Positions 34,038 to 44,997 of a DNA stretch of 64,000 nucleotides are shown here, piece after piece. The stretch spans positions 124,001 to 188,000 of the forward strand of contig VTPC01090622.1 of the NCBI GenBank assembly GCA_011009095.1, in the 5' to 3' direction. The notes under the pieces were generated by a model. It was given only the letters and a program-made list of their open reading frames with translations. It was not told the origin of the DNA and did no database searches. Position 1 is the first letter of the stretch, and the number at the start of each line of letters is the position of its first letter. The DNA is from Ignelater luminosus. Its lineage: Eukaryota > Arthropoda > Insecta > Coleoptera > Elateridae. The position numbers were made by a program, and so were the translations under genes.

Positions 34038-36550
34038 TGTAACGGAAAAAGCCTGAAAAAGAGGCCTAATTCCCGTATAAGACACAAATCGGATGAGTAT
34101 GCAATATTTCAAAATGACAGTACACTTCTTCTACCAAGAGGAAGTTTCTTTCCTAAACTTTCTTAGGCTGAAGAGCCTAAGACAGTGATAAGTCTACAAT
34201 TTCAAAAAAAAGAAAACCAAAAGAGAATCTTCATAACCAGTTCTAAACTATATTTAAAAAGCAAAAGCTAAAACAAAAACAAAAATAAAATAAAAGCGCG
34301 AACAAAACTAAAGCTCTTCTGGAAGGACCAAACGAAAAATCACCAGACTAAAATCTCAAAGACCAAACAATCATCAAAAGCTCCAACCAAAGCTGAACAT
34401 TCACAAAAGCCTAAACTAAGACTACTATAAAACAGAAGGTAGTTGTGATAACGACTCAATACAGACATCTGCGAGACAATAACAACTCAGCACGAAAGAA
34501 CTTTGTACTAGACCGGGTTAATTATTATCGGCCACCACGGCCAACGGGGTATAAAACTCAAACGATCACTAAGATCATGATAAGGGGCCTAAATCCCGAG
34601 ATGACCACATGGTCACGATAGCTCCAGCCAATGCTCAGCAAGACAGACACCTACACAAAAACGAAAGACAACCAAAAATCCTTCCAAAAAACCCAGAACA
34701 CTAAAAACTGAAATCTAAAATAAAATAAACAAAACTATATACAAGATGGTCACAATCGGTGTTATTAAAAATGTCGAAATAGGTGACCACAATAAAGTAT
34801 TGATTTTACTTTGAGTACACCCTACACAAGGATGTTATCTACTAACCTGCCCAAAATGTATGAAAAGGAAGAGAAACCGGGTTCAGAAAACCCAGGGAGC
34901 AAAGATAAAAAAGTCCCCTAATTATCCTTAAGCGCGAAGATGGAAAAGCTCCAGGATAACCCACCAAAGCGCTCAACCAACCACCCACGAGGTAGTGAAA
35001 GACGACAACGGAATGGTTTAGCAAACCTGGGGAACAAAAATGGAAAAGGTTCTCTTAATTATCCTTAGGTGCGAGAATGGAAAAGCTCCAGGATAGCCCA
35101 CCAAAGCGCACAACCAACCACCCATGAGGTAGTGGAAGACGACAACGGAAGGGTTTAGCAAACCTGGGGAGCAAAGATGGAAAAGGTCCCCATAATTATC
35201 CTTAGGAACGACAATGGAGAAGCTCCAACATATCCCGCCAAACGCCCAACCAACCACCCAATAAAGAGGAAATCTACTAGTACGCTAGAGTCGATGGTTT
35301 AGCAACGATACCAAAACAAAGTCGATAAACTAACATGCAACAAGCACTTCATCTGGAGAGGACATTCAACAAATCACAAGATTATCGCATCATGGGATTC
35401 GCACAACTCAGAAGACCAGTCATATATATCAATCACAATTTTGAACGACACGTCACTAAATGAATCCAAAAACTCATAGGATGTTTGGATCTTAACAAGA
35501 TCAAATGCAAGTAAATAGATTCTATTTAACAAAATACTTATTGTGATGATAAAATTAAATTATACTCAACATAAGGATTGGACTTTAAATCCTAGACATG
35601 CTAGATGCTCTCGGATTCTCCAGATTCATCCGACAATTCATGCGTCGAAGGAGACACCTTTAGTCAAAATAAAAAAGAATGGACCTACACACTTAGGTAC
35701 CAATCAAACAATAGAGTATGTCGTAACATCCGACAAAACAGTCCCATAGAGACGAATATCAACTCAAAAGAATGCGATACTAAAATATCGAAAATAGACC
35801 TTAAGGTAACAAATCCCGAATAACGGACACCTAAAGATCCCAAAACGTCAAACCTCGATACTAAAAAAGATCTCAAAACATCAATGGCCTCGCATGTTGA
35901 ACAACTAAAATCTATAAAAATCACAAAGCGAGACGACAATCATTACTCGGCCTAAGAGAACCCAAATAGAATGACAAAGAGTCAGGTTAATTTCAAATGT
36001 CAAAAGTACTCTAAGAAATTTAACATGGCAACACTGCCAAAATCTGTCACTATGACAAAACGCAAATCAGCAACACTGCTAACGAAAAGCTATAAAAGCT
36101 ACAAAACAAAATTGAAAGGACAAAATCGGTAAATGGCAACCCAGATCGGGCCAAAACAGTCGGTAAAACGAAATTGGCAAAACAGAATCTGCAAACGACA
36201 AACAAAATCAGGCCACGATAACTTAAATGGTTAACGATGACTTAAATCGAACAAACAAAATAGGCCCCAGCACGTTGGAGTCCCAAAAATCTGTAAAAGG
36301 CTCAAAACAAAGTGACCAAAAGTCTGAACAACCAACAAAGAAAATCTAAATCGGCCAAACAACTAAATCGAACCAAACCTAAACCGAACTAAACAACTAA
36401 ATCGGCCAAATAGCCAAATCGGCAAAACAGCTAGATCGGCTCCAGGTTGGACGCCAAAATTTTGTAACGGGAAAATATCTGAAAACAAGACCGAATTCCC
36501 GTATAAGCCAGAAATCGGGTGAGTATGCAATATTTCAAAATGACATTACA
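34038..36550 (-). mobile_element. Non-coding LTR-type element with very short LTRs (LARD/TRIM-like fossil)
   Basis: Direct repeats of 87 bp (34038-34124) and 88 bp (36463-36550) both begin TGTAACGG and end TACA. They differ at about 11 positions plus one gap, roughly 13 percent, so the insertion is old. Just inside the right repeat, GCTCCAGGTTGGACGCCA (36439-36456) on the minus strand reads TGGCGTCCAACCTGGAGC, which looks like a tRNA primer-binding site. Inside the left repeat the minus strand has a purine run (AGAAGAAG) directly before TGTACTG, a plausible polypurine tract. Together these set a minus orientation. The 2.3-kb interior has no gag or pol. It is A-rich on the plus strand and carries a tandem array (34880-35270). 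The flanking TTTT on both sides is too simple to prove a target duplication. The superfamily is unknown. Confidence 0.7.
34880..35270. repeat. Three tandem copies of a ~136-bp unit
   Basis: The units start near 34896, 35031 and 35168 (periods 135 and 137) at GGGGAGCAAAGATGG-like sequence. They share TAATTATCCTTAGG, GGAAAAGCTCCAGGATA, CAACCAACCACCCA and GACGACAACGGAA. The third copy is shorter and more divergent. The array lies inside the short-LTR element. Confidence 0.9.
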
Positions 36551-37005
36551 TTTTGTATCTTTTGTGCTTGTTTGAGTTTCTTAGATCAATTAAAGTTTTC
36601 GACAGGGACTCAGGTCTTAAACTATCAACCTCTTACACGTATAATGCTAAGGAAGCACTCTTTGCACGTTGTAAAATCACGAAAGTGCTAGGCAGCTTGT
36701 GAAAGATTAAGAAACTCTGTATAACTAACCATAATATGCAGTTATTATTAGAGGTGTTGCTATTCAGGAACTTAGATATAACGATTTCTATGTAACTCGG
36801 AATATTTTTTTTACGGTACTGATATCAGTTATTTAAATTTTCAAATTACAAGTTAAAGATTAGAAACGAATTTTCCCCATCTTTCACTTTTTATAATTAT
36901 TTCTAGTACACACGTGAAGTATTTTTTCAACTCCTGATGACTTTTCAGCTTTGTAGCTTGAAAAGGATAGCTCGATTATCTTAGCAGTATAATCGTTTCT
37001 TCTTT
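36551..37005. other. Intron spacer; nothing recognised
   Basis: AT-rich spacer between the short-LTR element and the R1-type LINE, without recognised content. Confidence 0.5.
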
Positions 37006-37009
37006 TTTC

Positions 37010-39590
37010 TTACAGCTTTGATATTATTCTACACCCCGAATGCAATTCTCATTCTACTTGTCGTGATAGCTTCTAAGGCGGATCTCAAATCCAAAAAGAA
37101 TTTTACTTCCTGTCTTCTTTCTTTTATTCTTTCTGAAATGCCATTTGTTCTGTTTCCTTTAAATATTGTGACTTTTTGCCTTAATTCTTCTTTATATTTT
37201 TGTATATTTCTCCCATCTTTATTTACAACGTATGCTGCTTCCGTTCTAACTCCAACTCTGGAGTTATCTGTAAAGATATTTACCCCTGTGTTCTCCATAC
37301 TTAAGAGTTTGTGCATAGTAAAAGAGGGTAAGCTTATATGAGCAGGATGTAATAATTGAAAAACAATGTTGTAGCTGTTTGTTCTATATGTCCTAGCGAT
37401 GACTAAAAGGAATAATCTTTGGAGAGCGATTAGCTGTTTTTTGACTCTTGTATCCTATTGCCACATATTTTGGCGCCATAGATAAAGAGAGAAGTGACAC
37501 TTTTTATATACGTACGTCACTTTAAAGATGTGTCCTCTCACCTCCCAAGTTTTTCCACTGTTTTTGCTCCGCTTTGCATGCCTTGACCCGTAGTTGTTTA
37601 CAATGCTCTATAAACAGAAACTGTGTGTCCATGACTACCTCTAAGTACTTTACTTGGTGACTTAATTATATCTCTTCACACTTGATTTTCGGTCTCTTTG
37701 TAATCTTTTTACGCTAACATGCATTTGGAAGGTTATTTCTACGTTATATCTGCCTGGACATGGTCGGTAAACCTACCAAACTTCTTCCCATTTTGTTTCT
37801 AATCTCTTTTCTGAAGTCGCAGCTAATACAATTATTTGGTTATCAGCAAAGGCCTAAAAAAAGTCCTGTTAGTGATCAAAGTTCCTTATTTGATATCATA
37901 TCTTCATCTCTCTAAGCCAACTTTCCCTAATGGTCGGCCACAGGGCTAGACCCAAGCTTGACACTTGTAGGCATCCTCGGTTTAATTCCTTTTCAATCCT
38001 CCAGTTCTTGGGTTTTTTTTCTCGGAAAATCTTTTACGCCCAATCCAATGTTTTTAAAATCAAAAGCCTTTTCAATATCGAGGAAAATCGTTAAAGAATG
38101 CAGGTTTTTTTTTGCTTCTCTTAACTATACATATTGTCTTATTGTTTTGTCGATAGAATTTATTGTGAATTTATTCACTCTAAATCTAAATTGACATCTT
38201 TTGTTTCCAGATAAGACATGAGTCTTCTTCTAATTTTCTTGTTCAAGATCTTGCCCAGTATTAGTAGCAGGCTAATGGGTCAAAGATCTTTCTCTTCTCC
38301 CATAGATAACATATGATTTTTGTTGTTTCAGAAAAAGCCCCATGTAGAAGAGAAGCACTGTAAATGCTCAGCAATTTTCTAGATTCTTTCAACAATTTCA
38401 ATAGTAACACCATCTAAACCCGAGACTTTTCTGCTCTTCATTTCCGTTATTGTCATTTTCAATTTGTGTAGTGTTATTGCTCTTGTTTCTGGTTCTTCCC
38501 AATTTTCCTACACTTTTCTTATGTTCGTATGATATATATTATTTCTATTTTTGTTGTCTTCAGGAAAGTATGTTTGTAGTTATTCTTGACAGGTTTCTTC
38601 TTGGTTCATGGTTCATGGTCCATGGTCTACGTTCCATTATTTCTTCATATGGTTTCAAAAGGTTTCTTCATCCTGCGCTTTCCCACGATAATTTTATAGG
38701 GTAGGTGCCATGGGTTTTTGACTATTCGTTTCTTCACAGTATTGCTCAAATGACTCTCTTCTAGTTAATTCAATGCTTTCTTTATACTCTTTTTTTATTT
38801 CTTTAAATTCTTTTTTTCTTTCTGTATTTTGAGGATTGGCTTCTAATTGATATCTTATCCTTGTTTTTCTAACTTTTCTCCTTACTTCACCCAACTCTTC
38901 ATTCCACTATTTGCACTTAGATTGGTATAACTGCCCTGGAGACCTCTACGTATTGACTTTAGAACCATTTTGATGCATTGATTATCTGTTCTACATTTTC
39001 TAATATTCACCTCGCCAAGTCAGAACTATTTCACTCTATCTGATTATTAAATTTATCTTATAGGTTTTCCATCACGTACGCAATATTTTATTTCTGCTTC
39101 CCACCTGGTGTTTGCCTGTGTCCAAGTTTTTTCTATTAAGTTCACCTGGATACATTAAAAACGAGGTGCCTGCATGTACTGTGTCGACCAATCTATCTCT
39201 TATTAAAATTTTGCCTTGGTTTCTAAAATAAATTTTTTTATTTTCTTCTTTCGATATACTACTCTTTACAACAGCGGATGCTTTCAGAATGTGTTGCAGG
39301 TTTACCGTTAGCATAAAGCCGAATTCATCCTTTTTTATATATACCTTTTCCTGGCTTAGTTTCGTTTCGCCCCTGTACTATACGACCGTTGTAAATGGAA
39401 TGTTGGTTCTTCTGGTGTTGTGATTGATTTCTCGATTTCTTACTCTTTCTTTGGTTCGCCGCTAAAGCCCTTTTAATATTTACAATTGTTTGATTAAGAA
39501 TCTTGTTAACGTTCGCCGCTAAAGCCCTTTTAATATTTACAATTGTTTGATTAAGAATCTTGTTAACGTCAGTGCCCTCCATCTGCTCTT
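37010..39590 (-). mobile_element. R1-type LINE copy with RT remnants and RNase H-like tail
   Basis: Reading right to left on the minus strand: an N-terminal basic region with a duplicated 19-codon block (39325-39582); a piece at 39072-39314; the linker WNEELGEVRRKVRKTRIRYQ at about 38840-38910 with KKEYKESIELTRRESFEQY; RT remnants between 38700 and 37700 (ISLLLILGKILNKKIRRRLM near 38230-38290); MDTQFLFIEHCKQLRVKACK near 37560-37640; and an RNase H-like domain at 37029-37316 (GVNIFTDNSRVGVRTEAAYV, FLDLRSALEAI). R1 and I-type LINEs carry this order. The RT core is badly broken with many stops and shifts. The copy is truncated at the 3' end just after the RNase H domain. It is antisense to the host gene. 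Confidence 0.8.
39454..39567. repeat. Perfect 57-bp tandem duplication
   Basis: Two adjacent identical 57-bp copies (39454-39510 and 39511-39567). On the minus strand this duplicates 19 codons in frame (VNKILNQTIVNIKRALAAN twice). The copies are identical although the surrounding LINE is decayed, so the duplication is recent, under conversion, or an assembly effect. Confidence 0.98.
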
Positions 39591-39599
39591 ATCAGTAAC

Positions 39600-42500
39600 C
39601 CTAAGTTCGCTTGTTTGTTAACACCGAGTTCACTTTTTGTACTGATGTAGAGCTACTTATCATACGAACTGAAGTAGGGAGAAACGCTTGTGCGAATCTG
39701 GTGTTTATACTACACTATAAACTACTCCGTAAATCATAAGTTATTTCTCGAAAAGTTTACAAGTTCAAATCTCGCACTGATCCGGTCTGTGAAAGAACAC
39801 AATTTAAATGTACTTACAGTTTATCTCAAATCTAGATTAAAGCGCTGCCTCATCTGGACGTTCTAACAAAATGAGAACTCCCGGATGCCTTAATCCACCA
39901 CTGCACTACTCGATACGTCTATTCGCAGCAAAGGCAACTCGACAAAAACTGACTTGATACATATAGAGAAATCAGCATTCGTATAGAACTCGAAACCACA
40001 CCTGACCGCTTATCTGCGCTAAATTCTCTGCCAGTTCAGCTACCATCTTAGCAAACTTTCTGCTTTCGCAATAACGTAGAAGTAAATTTACAGGAAACCA
40101 GTCAATGGGTAGTAGAGTTTTTAAAACACTTAAGGTAAAATTAGAAACCTGGATCTTGCTACTGCTTGTTTCATAATTTAATTATTTATTTGTGTTTTTA
40201 CACCTACTTTCGTAGACGTAGTAAGACATTCTGGAAGAAACCAGTATATCTGACAACTCGATTAGTTTTGACTAAATTGTTTCTTTAAGAAGATACAAAT
40301 GGGCCTTATTGCACTCCTCTGATTTTTTATATTTAACCAATATATATGTTGAAAGATCTATGGTGTAGACAAAAGACAGAAAGGAGTAGCAAGTTAAATG
40401 ATTCTTGAGAGATCGTACAGCTTCGGTCGTTTTGATGGTTACATTGTATGTAAGCTAGAAAATTCGATAAACAGAATGGTATCTTGTTTAACTTTAGAAA
40501 GTTTTCTTTTACTTTGTTTTTGAGAACTTTTCTTTATCTTACCAGAAAAATCAACTAAACAGTAGAAATCCACAGATGTCTTAAGGCTACTGGTAATTAC
40601 TTTTCCGACTCCCACTCCTGTAACCAGATACCTCCGGTATCATTAATAGAATTTTACAAATAATGGTCAATCGTGTCCTTCAGTTAATTTTTTCTTAAAA
40701 AAAATGCTTTGAAATAGAAAACTATGCTGATGTTGCAGTTGAGGGTTAGTATTCGACTTCAACAGCTGTGCTTTAGGAACTTTTGTCAGTGTTTTTTTGT
40801 TTAAAGGTTTGGCTGCTTCATGTTTTGTCTAATTCTTTTTATTCTGTTTTTGTATATTTACTGGAGTATCATCGTTGGTATTTTCTCTATGAACATTATT
40901 GCACATGGGAAACTTTTACATTTAGAAAATTTTGTACTATACAACAATTGGCGAAATGCATTCTTGCGCCAACTCATAAATTAGGCTTGATATCTTAAAT
41001 TTGTCATCTTCTCGATATATATAATTATTAATGATATAAGTTGGATACTGTATCATGTATATGTACTTAGAAAAGTTTGTTTTATATTTATTAATAAACC
41101 ACATCTTCAAGTATTTTGTTGACTATCCACTGTATTAATATTTTATAACAGTTTCAAATTAATAGACTTGAGGTTGTACAGAAAGCTTAATTAATTAAGC
41201 ATTATCCGTTGTCTTGTAATAGCAGACATGTGTCCGTGGAGACAGCTTAAGCTCTGATGGACAGTCCTGCAACTAATTAATCAATGTAAGCATTGGAACG
41301 TGTTTCTTAGTTATACAATTATTTGAAATTTCGTAAACTTTGGTTTACTAACATACAATATTCGTACGAAATAAATTTTATTTGCGAGATTTAAAACTGT
41401 CGTTGAATGTTGAAGCACAACAATTAATTCAAAAGTAAGTAGAAAATGAAAAACCTGTAGTATTAGATAGGAAAGGGAGTAACTCAGGAGGCAATTCCAG
41501 CCTATTTTAAATTTAGCTGAACAGCAGTTTTCAGTTTTGTAGCTAGATCGAGGTATCTCAGAAAGAATGTGATCAGCTGATGAAAATACTTATTATTTGA
41601 CCAATATCGAGTCGATATGAATAGAAGATTTAAGTAGAATTTATTTGGATAGATTTGCCAATATCGTTTTGTGACACATAAACGATAGAAATAAAAGATA
41701 GAATCTATTAGCTTTTGAATTTAATTCAGCTAAAATACTGCAACTATGTATTTGAAAGAAGTAAACATTTTTGAATGGGCAGATTTGGAAATTGAAGCTT
41801 TTAGTAGTAATATATGACGCTCATGTTGGATGCTCTTAACGAATATTTGGATGATGTTAATGTTTGGCTCGACTTCAAAGGATCAAACGCGGAGCTCTTA
41901 GCCAATTGGATGGTTACATCGAGCTTTTACATATCCCGAAACAAATAACATTCCGTCTGATCACTAATTGTAATTACATTCCTACCGTGGTTATTTCGTA
42001 TGTTCTGAATATTACTCCTCGGTTTACTTTGTGCGAAACAGTTGAGTGTTATGAAGTATTTCAAATTAATACGAATTTAGAATGCACAATCGTGAAACAG
42101 AGCGATGCATTTTGTAAACGTAATGTAATATATTATGAAACGCATGCATTATGCATATTCCTTTATTTAGATGTGAATACTGTGAGAGAAAGATATTTAA
42201 CTTGAACGAATGTGATGATTTAACGCCTCGCCGCCCTCGAGTTAAGAGTTCCGGCCGAACGCTTCTCACCTACCCTTATAACACTTTGTTGTACCATTTA
42301 CACCTACTGCTTACAACATTTAGGTTCTTGCGGCTACAATATGAACCCTACGTTGGTGTTGTTTCTCGGACAGGCCATTGTTTAAAGCATTCATTAAGAT
42401 TTCCGATAATCGCAAACACCATAACTTAACAACTCGACTCGCACACCCTCGCTTGCTAATGAAGTGCTTAGATAGCACACCGGGCAATTCTGCTGTTTAA

Positions 42501-42979
42501 ATGACTCATAAATAAAAGTTTGTTTAAAATAGAAATGCAGAAATACATTTGCTGATAAAGATATCCGCTACATTTACAGAACTCGACAGCTTATTCTCGT
42601 TTGAAAAAGGAACTTAAGAATTAGAATTCAAACTCAAACGCAATTTATTGCTATAATTTATTGCTAAATACGGATGCCGATAACAAGATAATATTTTAAC
42701 ACTTCACACTTGCGTGTAAAACACTTGCGTGATTCTCGTGCGTGTTATTCTCGACCAATTACACATATGCTCGTGTATCAAAGTGACGCTATCATTTTAC
42801 TCAATGATACTATTTTCTGTATCGTTCATACGCGGATTCGACAAGAGTTACTGCCTACCGTGATTAACTCAAATCATGTTCAATTTATGGGTGTGTTTGT
42901 ATGTGTCTGTTACTGTTTTAGACTCCTATCTAATGTTTACAAATTCTCATAATTTATCTTTTGTTTTCATTGATTGCAG
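39600..42979. other. Intron stretch before the second Ig2 exon; nothing recognised
   Basis: No coding similarity was found. Bases about 41860-42440 are less AT-rich and contain overlapping open frames on both strands (41864-42205 plus, 42066-42269 minus, 42151-42429 plus), none with a domain I recognise. This could be an intronic regulatory segment or old insertion; I cannot say which. Confidence 0.45.
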
Positions 42980-43108
42980 TTCCTACGGTAGAAGGAAGTA
43001 CGTTCAATATAACTAAGGTTAATCGACTCCATATGGGCCCGTACCTCTGTATAGCCTCTAATGGTGTTCCACCTTCTGTTAGTAAAAGAATCATGCTTAT
43101 CGTTCATT
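42980..43108 (+). CDS. DIP/lachesin-like Ig protein, exon for second half of Ig domain 2
   Basis: A 129-nt exon with acceptor TTGATTGCAG and a consensus donor GTAAGT; phase 1 in and out. After the split Val codon it reads PTVEGSTFNITKVNRLHMGP, YLCIASNGVPPSVSKRIMLI and VH. The motif G.YLCIASNGVPP.VSKR is diagnostic for Ig2 of DIP/lachesin proteins; its Cys pairs with the one at 24723-24881. NIT is a potential N-glycosylation site. It is separated from the next exon by only 59 bp, whereas the intron before it is 18.1 kb. Confidence 0.97.
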
Positions 43109-43167
43109 GTAAGTTTTGTAATTCATGGCAAAATATTATAAACTAATTATAAACGTTTCCTTTACAG

Positions 43168-43305
43168 TTCCACCAATGATTTGGATACAAAATCAGTTGG
43201 TGGGCGCTTATGAGGGACAACAAATTACCTTGGAATGTCATTCTGAGGCTTACCCAAAATCCATTAACTATTGGACTAAAGACAATGGCATTATAATTTC
43301 ACAAG
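43168..43305 (+). CDS. DIP/lachesin-like Ig protein, exon for first half of Ig domain 3
   Basis: A 138-nt exon after TCCTTTACAG with donor GTGAGT; phase 1 in and out. The split codon gives F, then PPMIWIQNQLVGAYEGQQIT, LECHSEAYPKSINYWTKDNG and IIISQ. PMI.I.NQLVGA..G..ITLEC..EA.PK.INYW is the classical Ig3 start of this family. LEC is the first Ig3 cysteine and the Trp of NYW fills the Ig core. It continues in frame into the exon at 53185 (…ISQ-G-AKYEP). Confidence 0.97.
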
Positions 43306-44075
43306 GTGAGTAACCGTGATTTGATTAGTGTATAAAACTCAGCACATGCACGTAAACGTAGATATAGAAGCTTTTCCAATTTTTTTTAGTATTTAAGAGT
43401 ATGGGATTTTTATATTTCCATATACAAAATGATTTTCACGCGTCTAGGCTTACGAAACTGACCTTTTATATACAATATTTTCAAAACAATCATTTGTATT
43501 GTAATAAATATCATTCACACTAATTTATTTCTGAAATCTCTTTATAGAAAACGAAAAACCTGCTTACAATGCAGGAAAATCTTGTGTGTGTTCAACAATT
43601 TTGTTCCTAATAATTTAACATTAGGGGGAAATTTAGGGGAACTAACAAAAGGGACTGCAACCCTCCGGTTTCTTCCTTAGATATATATGTATTATTAGCG
43701 TTACCAAGTTACACTGTTAACCCAATCCAATATACGGTGTTATAATATGATTTGTAACCGTTTTAGAAAATTAGGTGTGTTATTTTTGAGTAAGCGTATT
43801 ACATTCAAGATATAGTAGGTAAGTAGTAGCTTGATTATTTTTTAAAAAAATGTTTGTAATCATCTGATGATTTGTAATTTTCCAGTACTATTTTACATAA
43901 AAGTTCAGCTGATTTTTAGCAGTTCTCAATCCATTTAAAGCTAAATCGTTCATATGGTAAAGAACCTTAACAATTTCTGTTACCGCGAAATAATTTTTGT
44001 GGAAGGTAATCGTCATTTTCTAAAACAGCACGACCTTAAGGTGACGGGCCTTCATTTGGTTTAAGTTCTGATAAT
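43306..44075. other. Intron stretch; nothing recognised
   Basis: AT-rich sequence following the first Ig3 exon. No coding similarity was seen. Confidence 0.5.
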
Positions 44076-44079
44076 TCAT

Positions 44080-44745
44080 CAGCTAGTAATTAGCTTATCT
44101 TTTTATATGCTGGTTAGTTTTCTTTTTTACATGAGGTTGTGTTAATCGCATTGATCGCTCCAATGTTCAATATAACTAATCACCATCGAGGAATATTTCT
44201 GACATCATATTACGCTGCCACTGTTATAACAACGTCAATTCCACATTGAATGACATTACAAAACATGATAATTTCTGACTTTTTGTCTGTCCCACTGGCT
44301 TCATCACTTATGTCATTGAAATGCATAGAAGATGTCATCAGTACGTTTTTTGACTTGTTTAGCACATTCCATTCAATACTCATGTCAGCTCTAAATGCAA
44401 CAAGTGAAAATGTTTAGTCGCTTGGACTATTGGGGACGTAGTTCTTTTTGATTAGCTTAAATAGTCCTTACTACTGTAAGCCTATGTTCACATAACATAA
44501 AGTTGACCGTTTCCATACTGATGAACCATCAATCCATTGTAATATTCCTGCTAAAGTTGGAAATATCCCGAAATATGTTGACACGTTCTTTTTACTGCAG
44601 CAGATGTCGAATTATCTGTCCTATATGGCGCATATGGTTCTACACTAAGATTAGTTTTCATACGAGAAGTATAAAACGTTCTTATATCGACATCTGAAAC
44701 TACCTTTATACCATATCTTGCCGCCTTGTTAGGTAGGCACATTGA
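44080..44745 (-). mobile_element. piggyBac-like transposase remnant
   Basis: The minus strand at 44551-44742 reads LPNKAARYGIKVVSDVDIRT, FYTSRMKTNL and PYAPYRTDNSTSAAVKRTCQ. This matches the piggyBac core PxKPxKYGIK...D..T.Y....VYtGk. Leftward, with shifts and stops, come TMDNWF-like residues (44510), ELRPQ (44430), a VPKK-like/YAFQ segment (44320-44350) and a KPEIIMFYN-like block with later residues down to about 44090. Terminal repeats and TTAA flanks were not found. It is a dead internal fragment, antisense to the host gene. Confidence 0.7.
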
Positions 44746-44975
44746 AAACTACATTTTACAATTAAATTTTTTTTATTTGGGAAAGCTTGTCTAGTCTTTC
44801 TTTGTTCCCCGATACTGGTGGTTTGAGTTCCGTATATAGGCATATCAAATATAGGGTTATGTGGGGGAGTTAAATCGATCGGGCTTGACGAGAGGATTAC
44901 GATGGTACCGGTTTCAGGTGACGCAAATGATTTTGATTTTCCACAGAATTTTTTATGGGATTCTACGGGAAATCA

Positions 44976-44997
44976 CCTCACCTAACCTAACCTAACC
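44976..44997. repeat. TTAGG-type telomere-like repeat at LINE 3' end
   Basis: CCTAACCTAACCTAACC with a degenerate CCTCA unit on its left, that is (TTAGG)3 on the minus strand, directly next to the A-tail of the R1-type LINE. Confidence 0.92.

Noticed and set aside
34880-35270. Tandem array considered as a CRISPR-like or minisatellite locus
   Set aside because: Units of ~136 bp without alternating repeats and spacers; it lies inside an LTR-bounded eukaryotic element.
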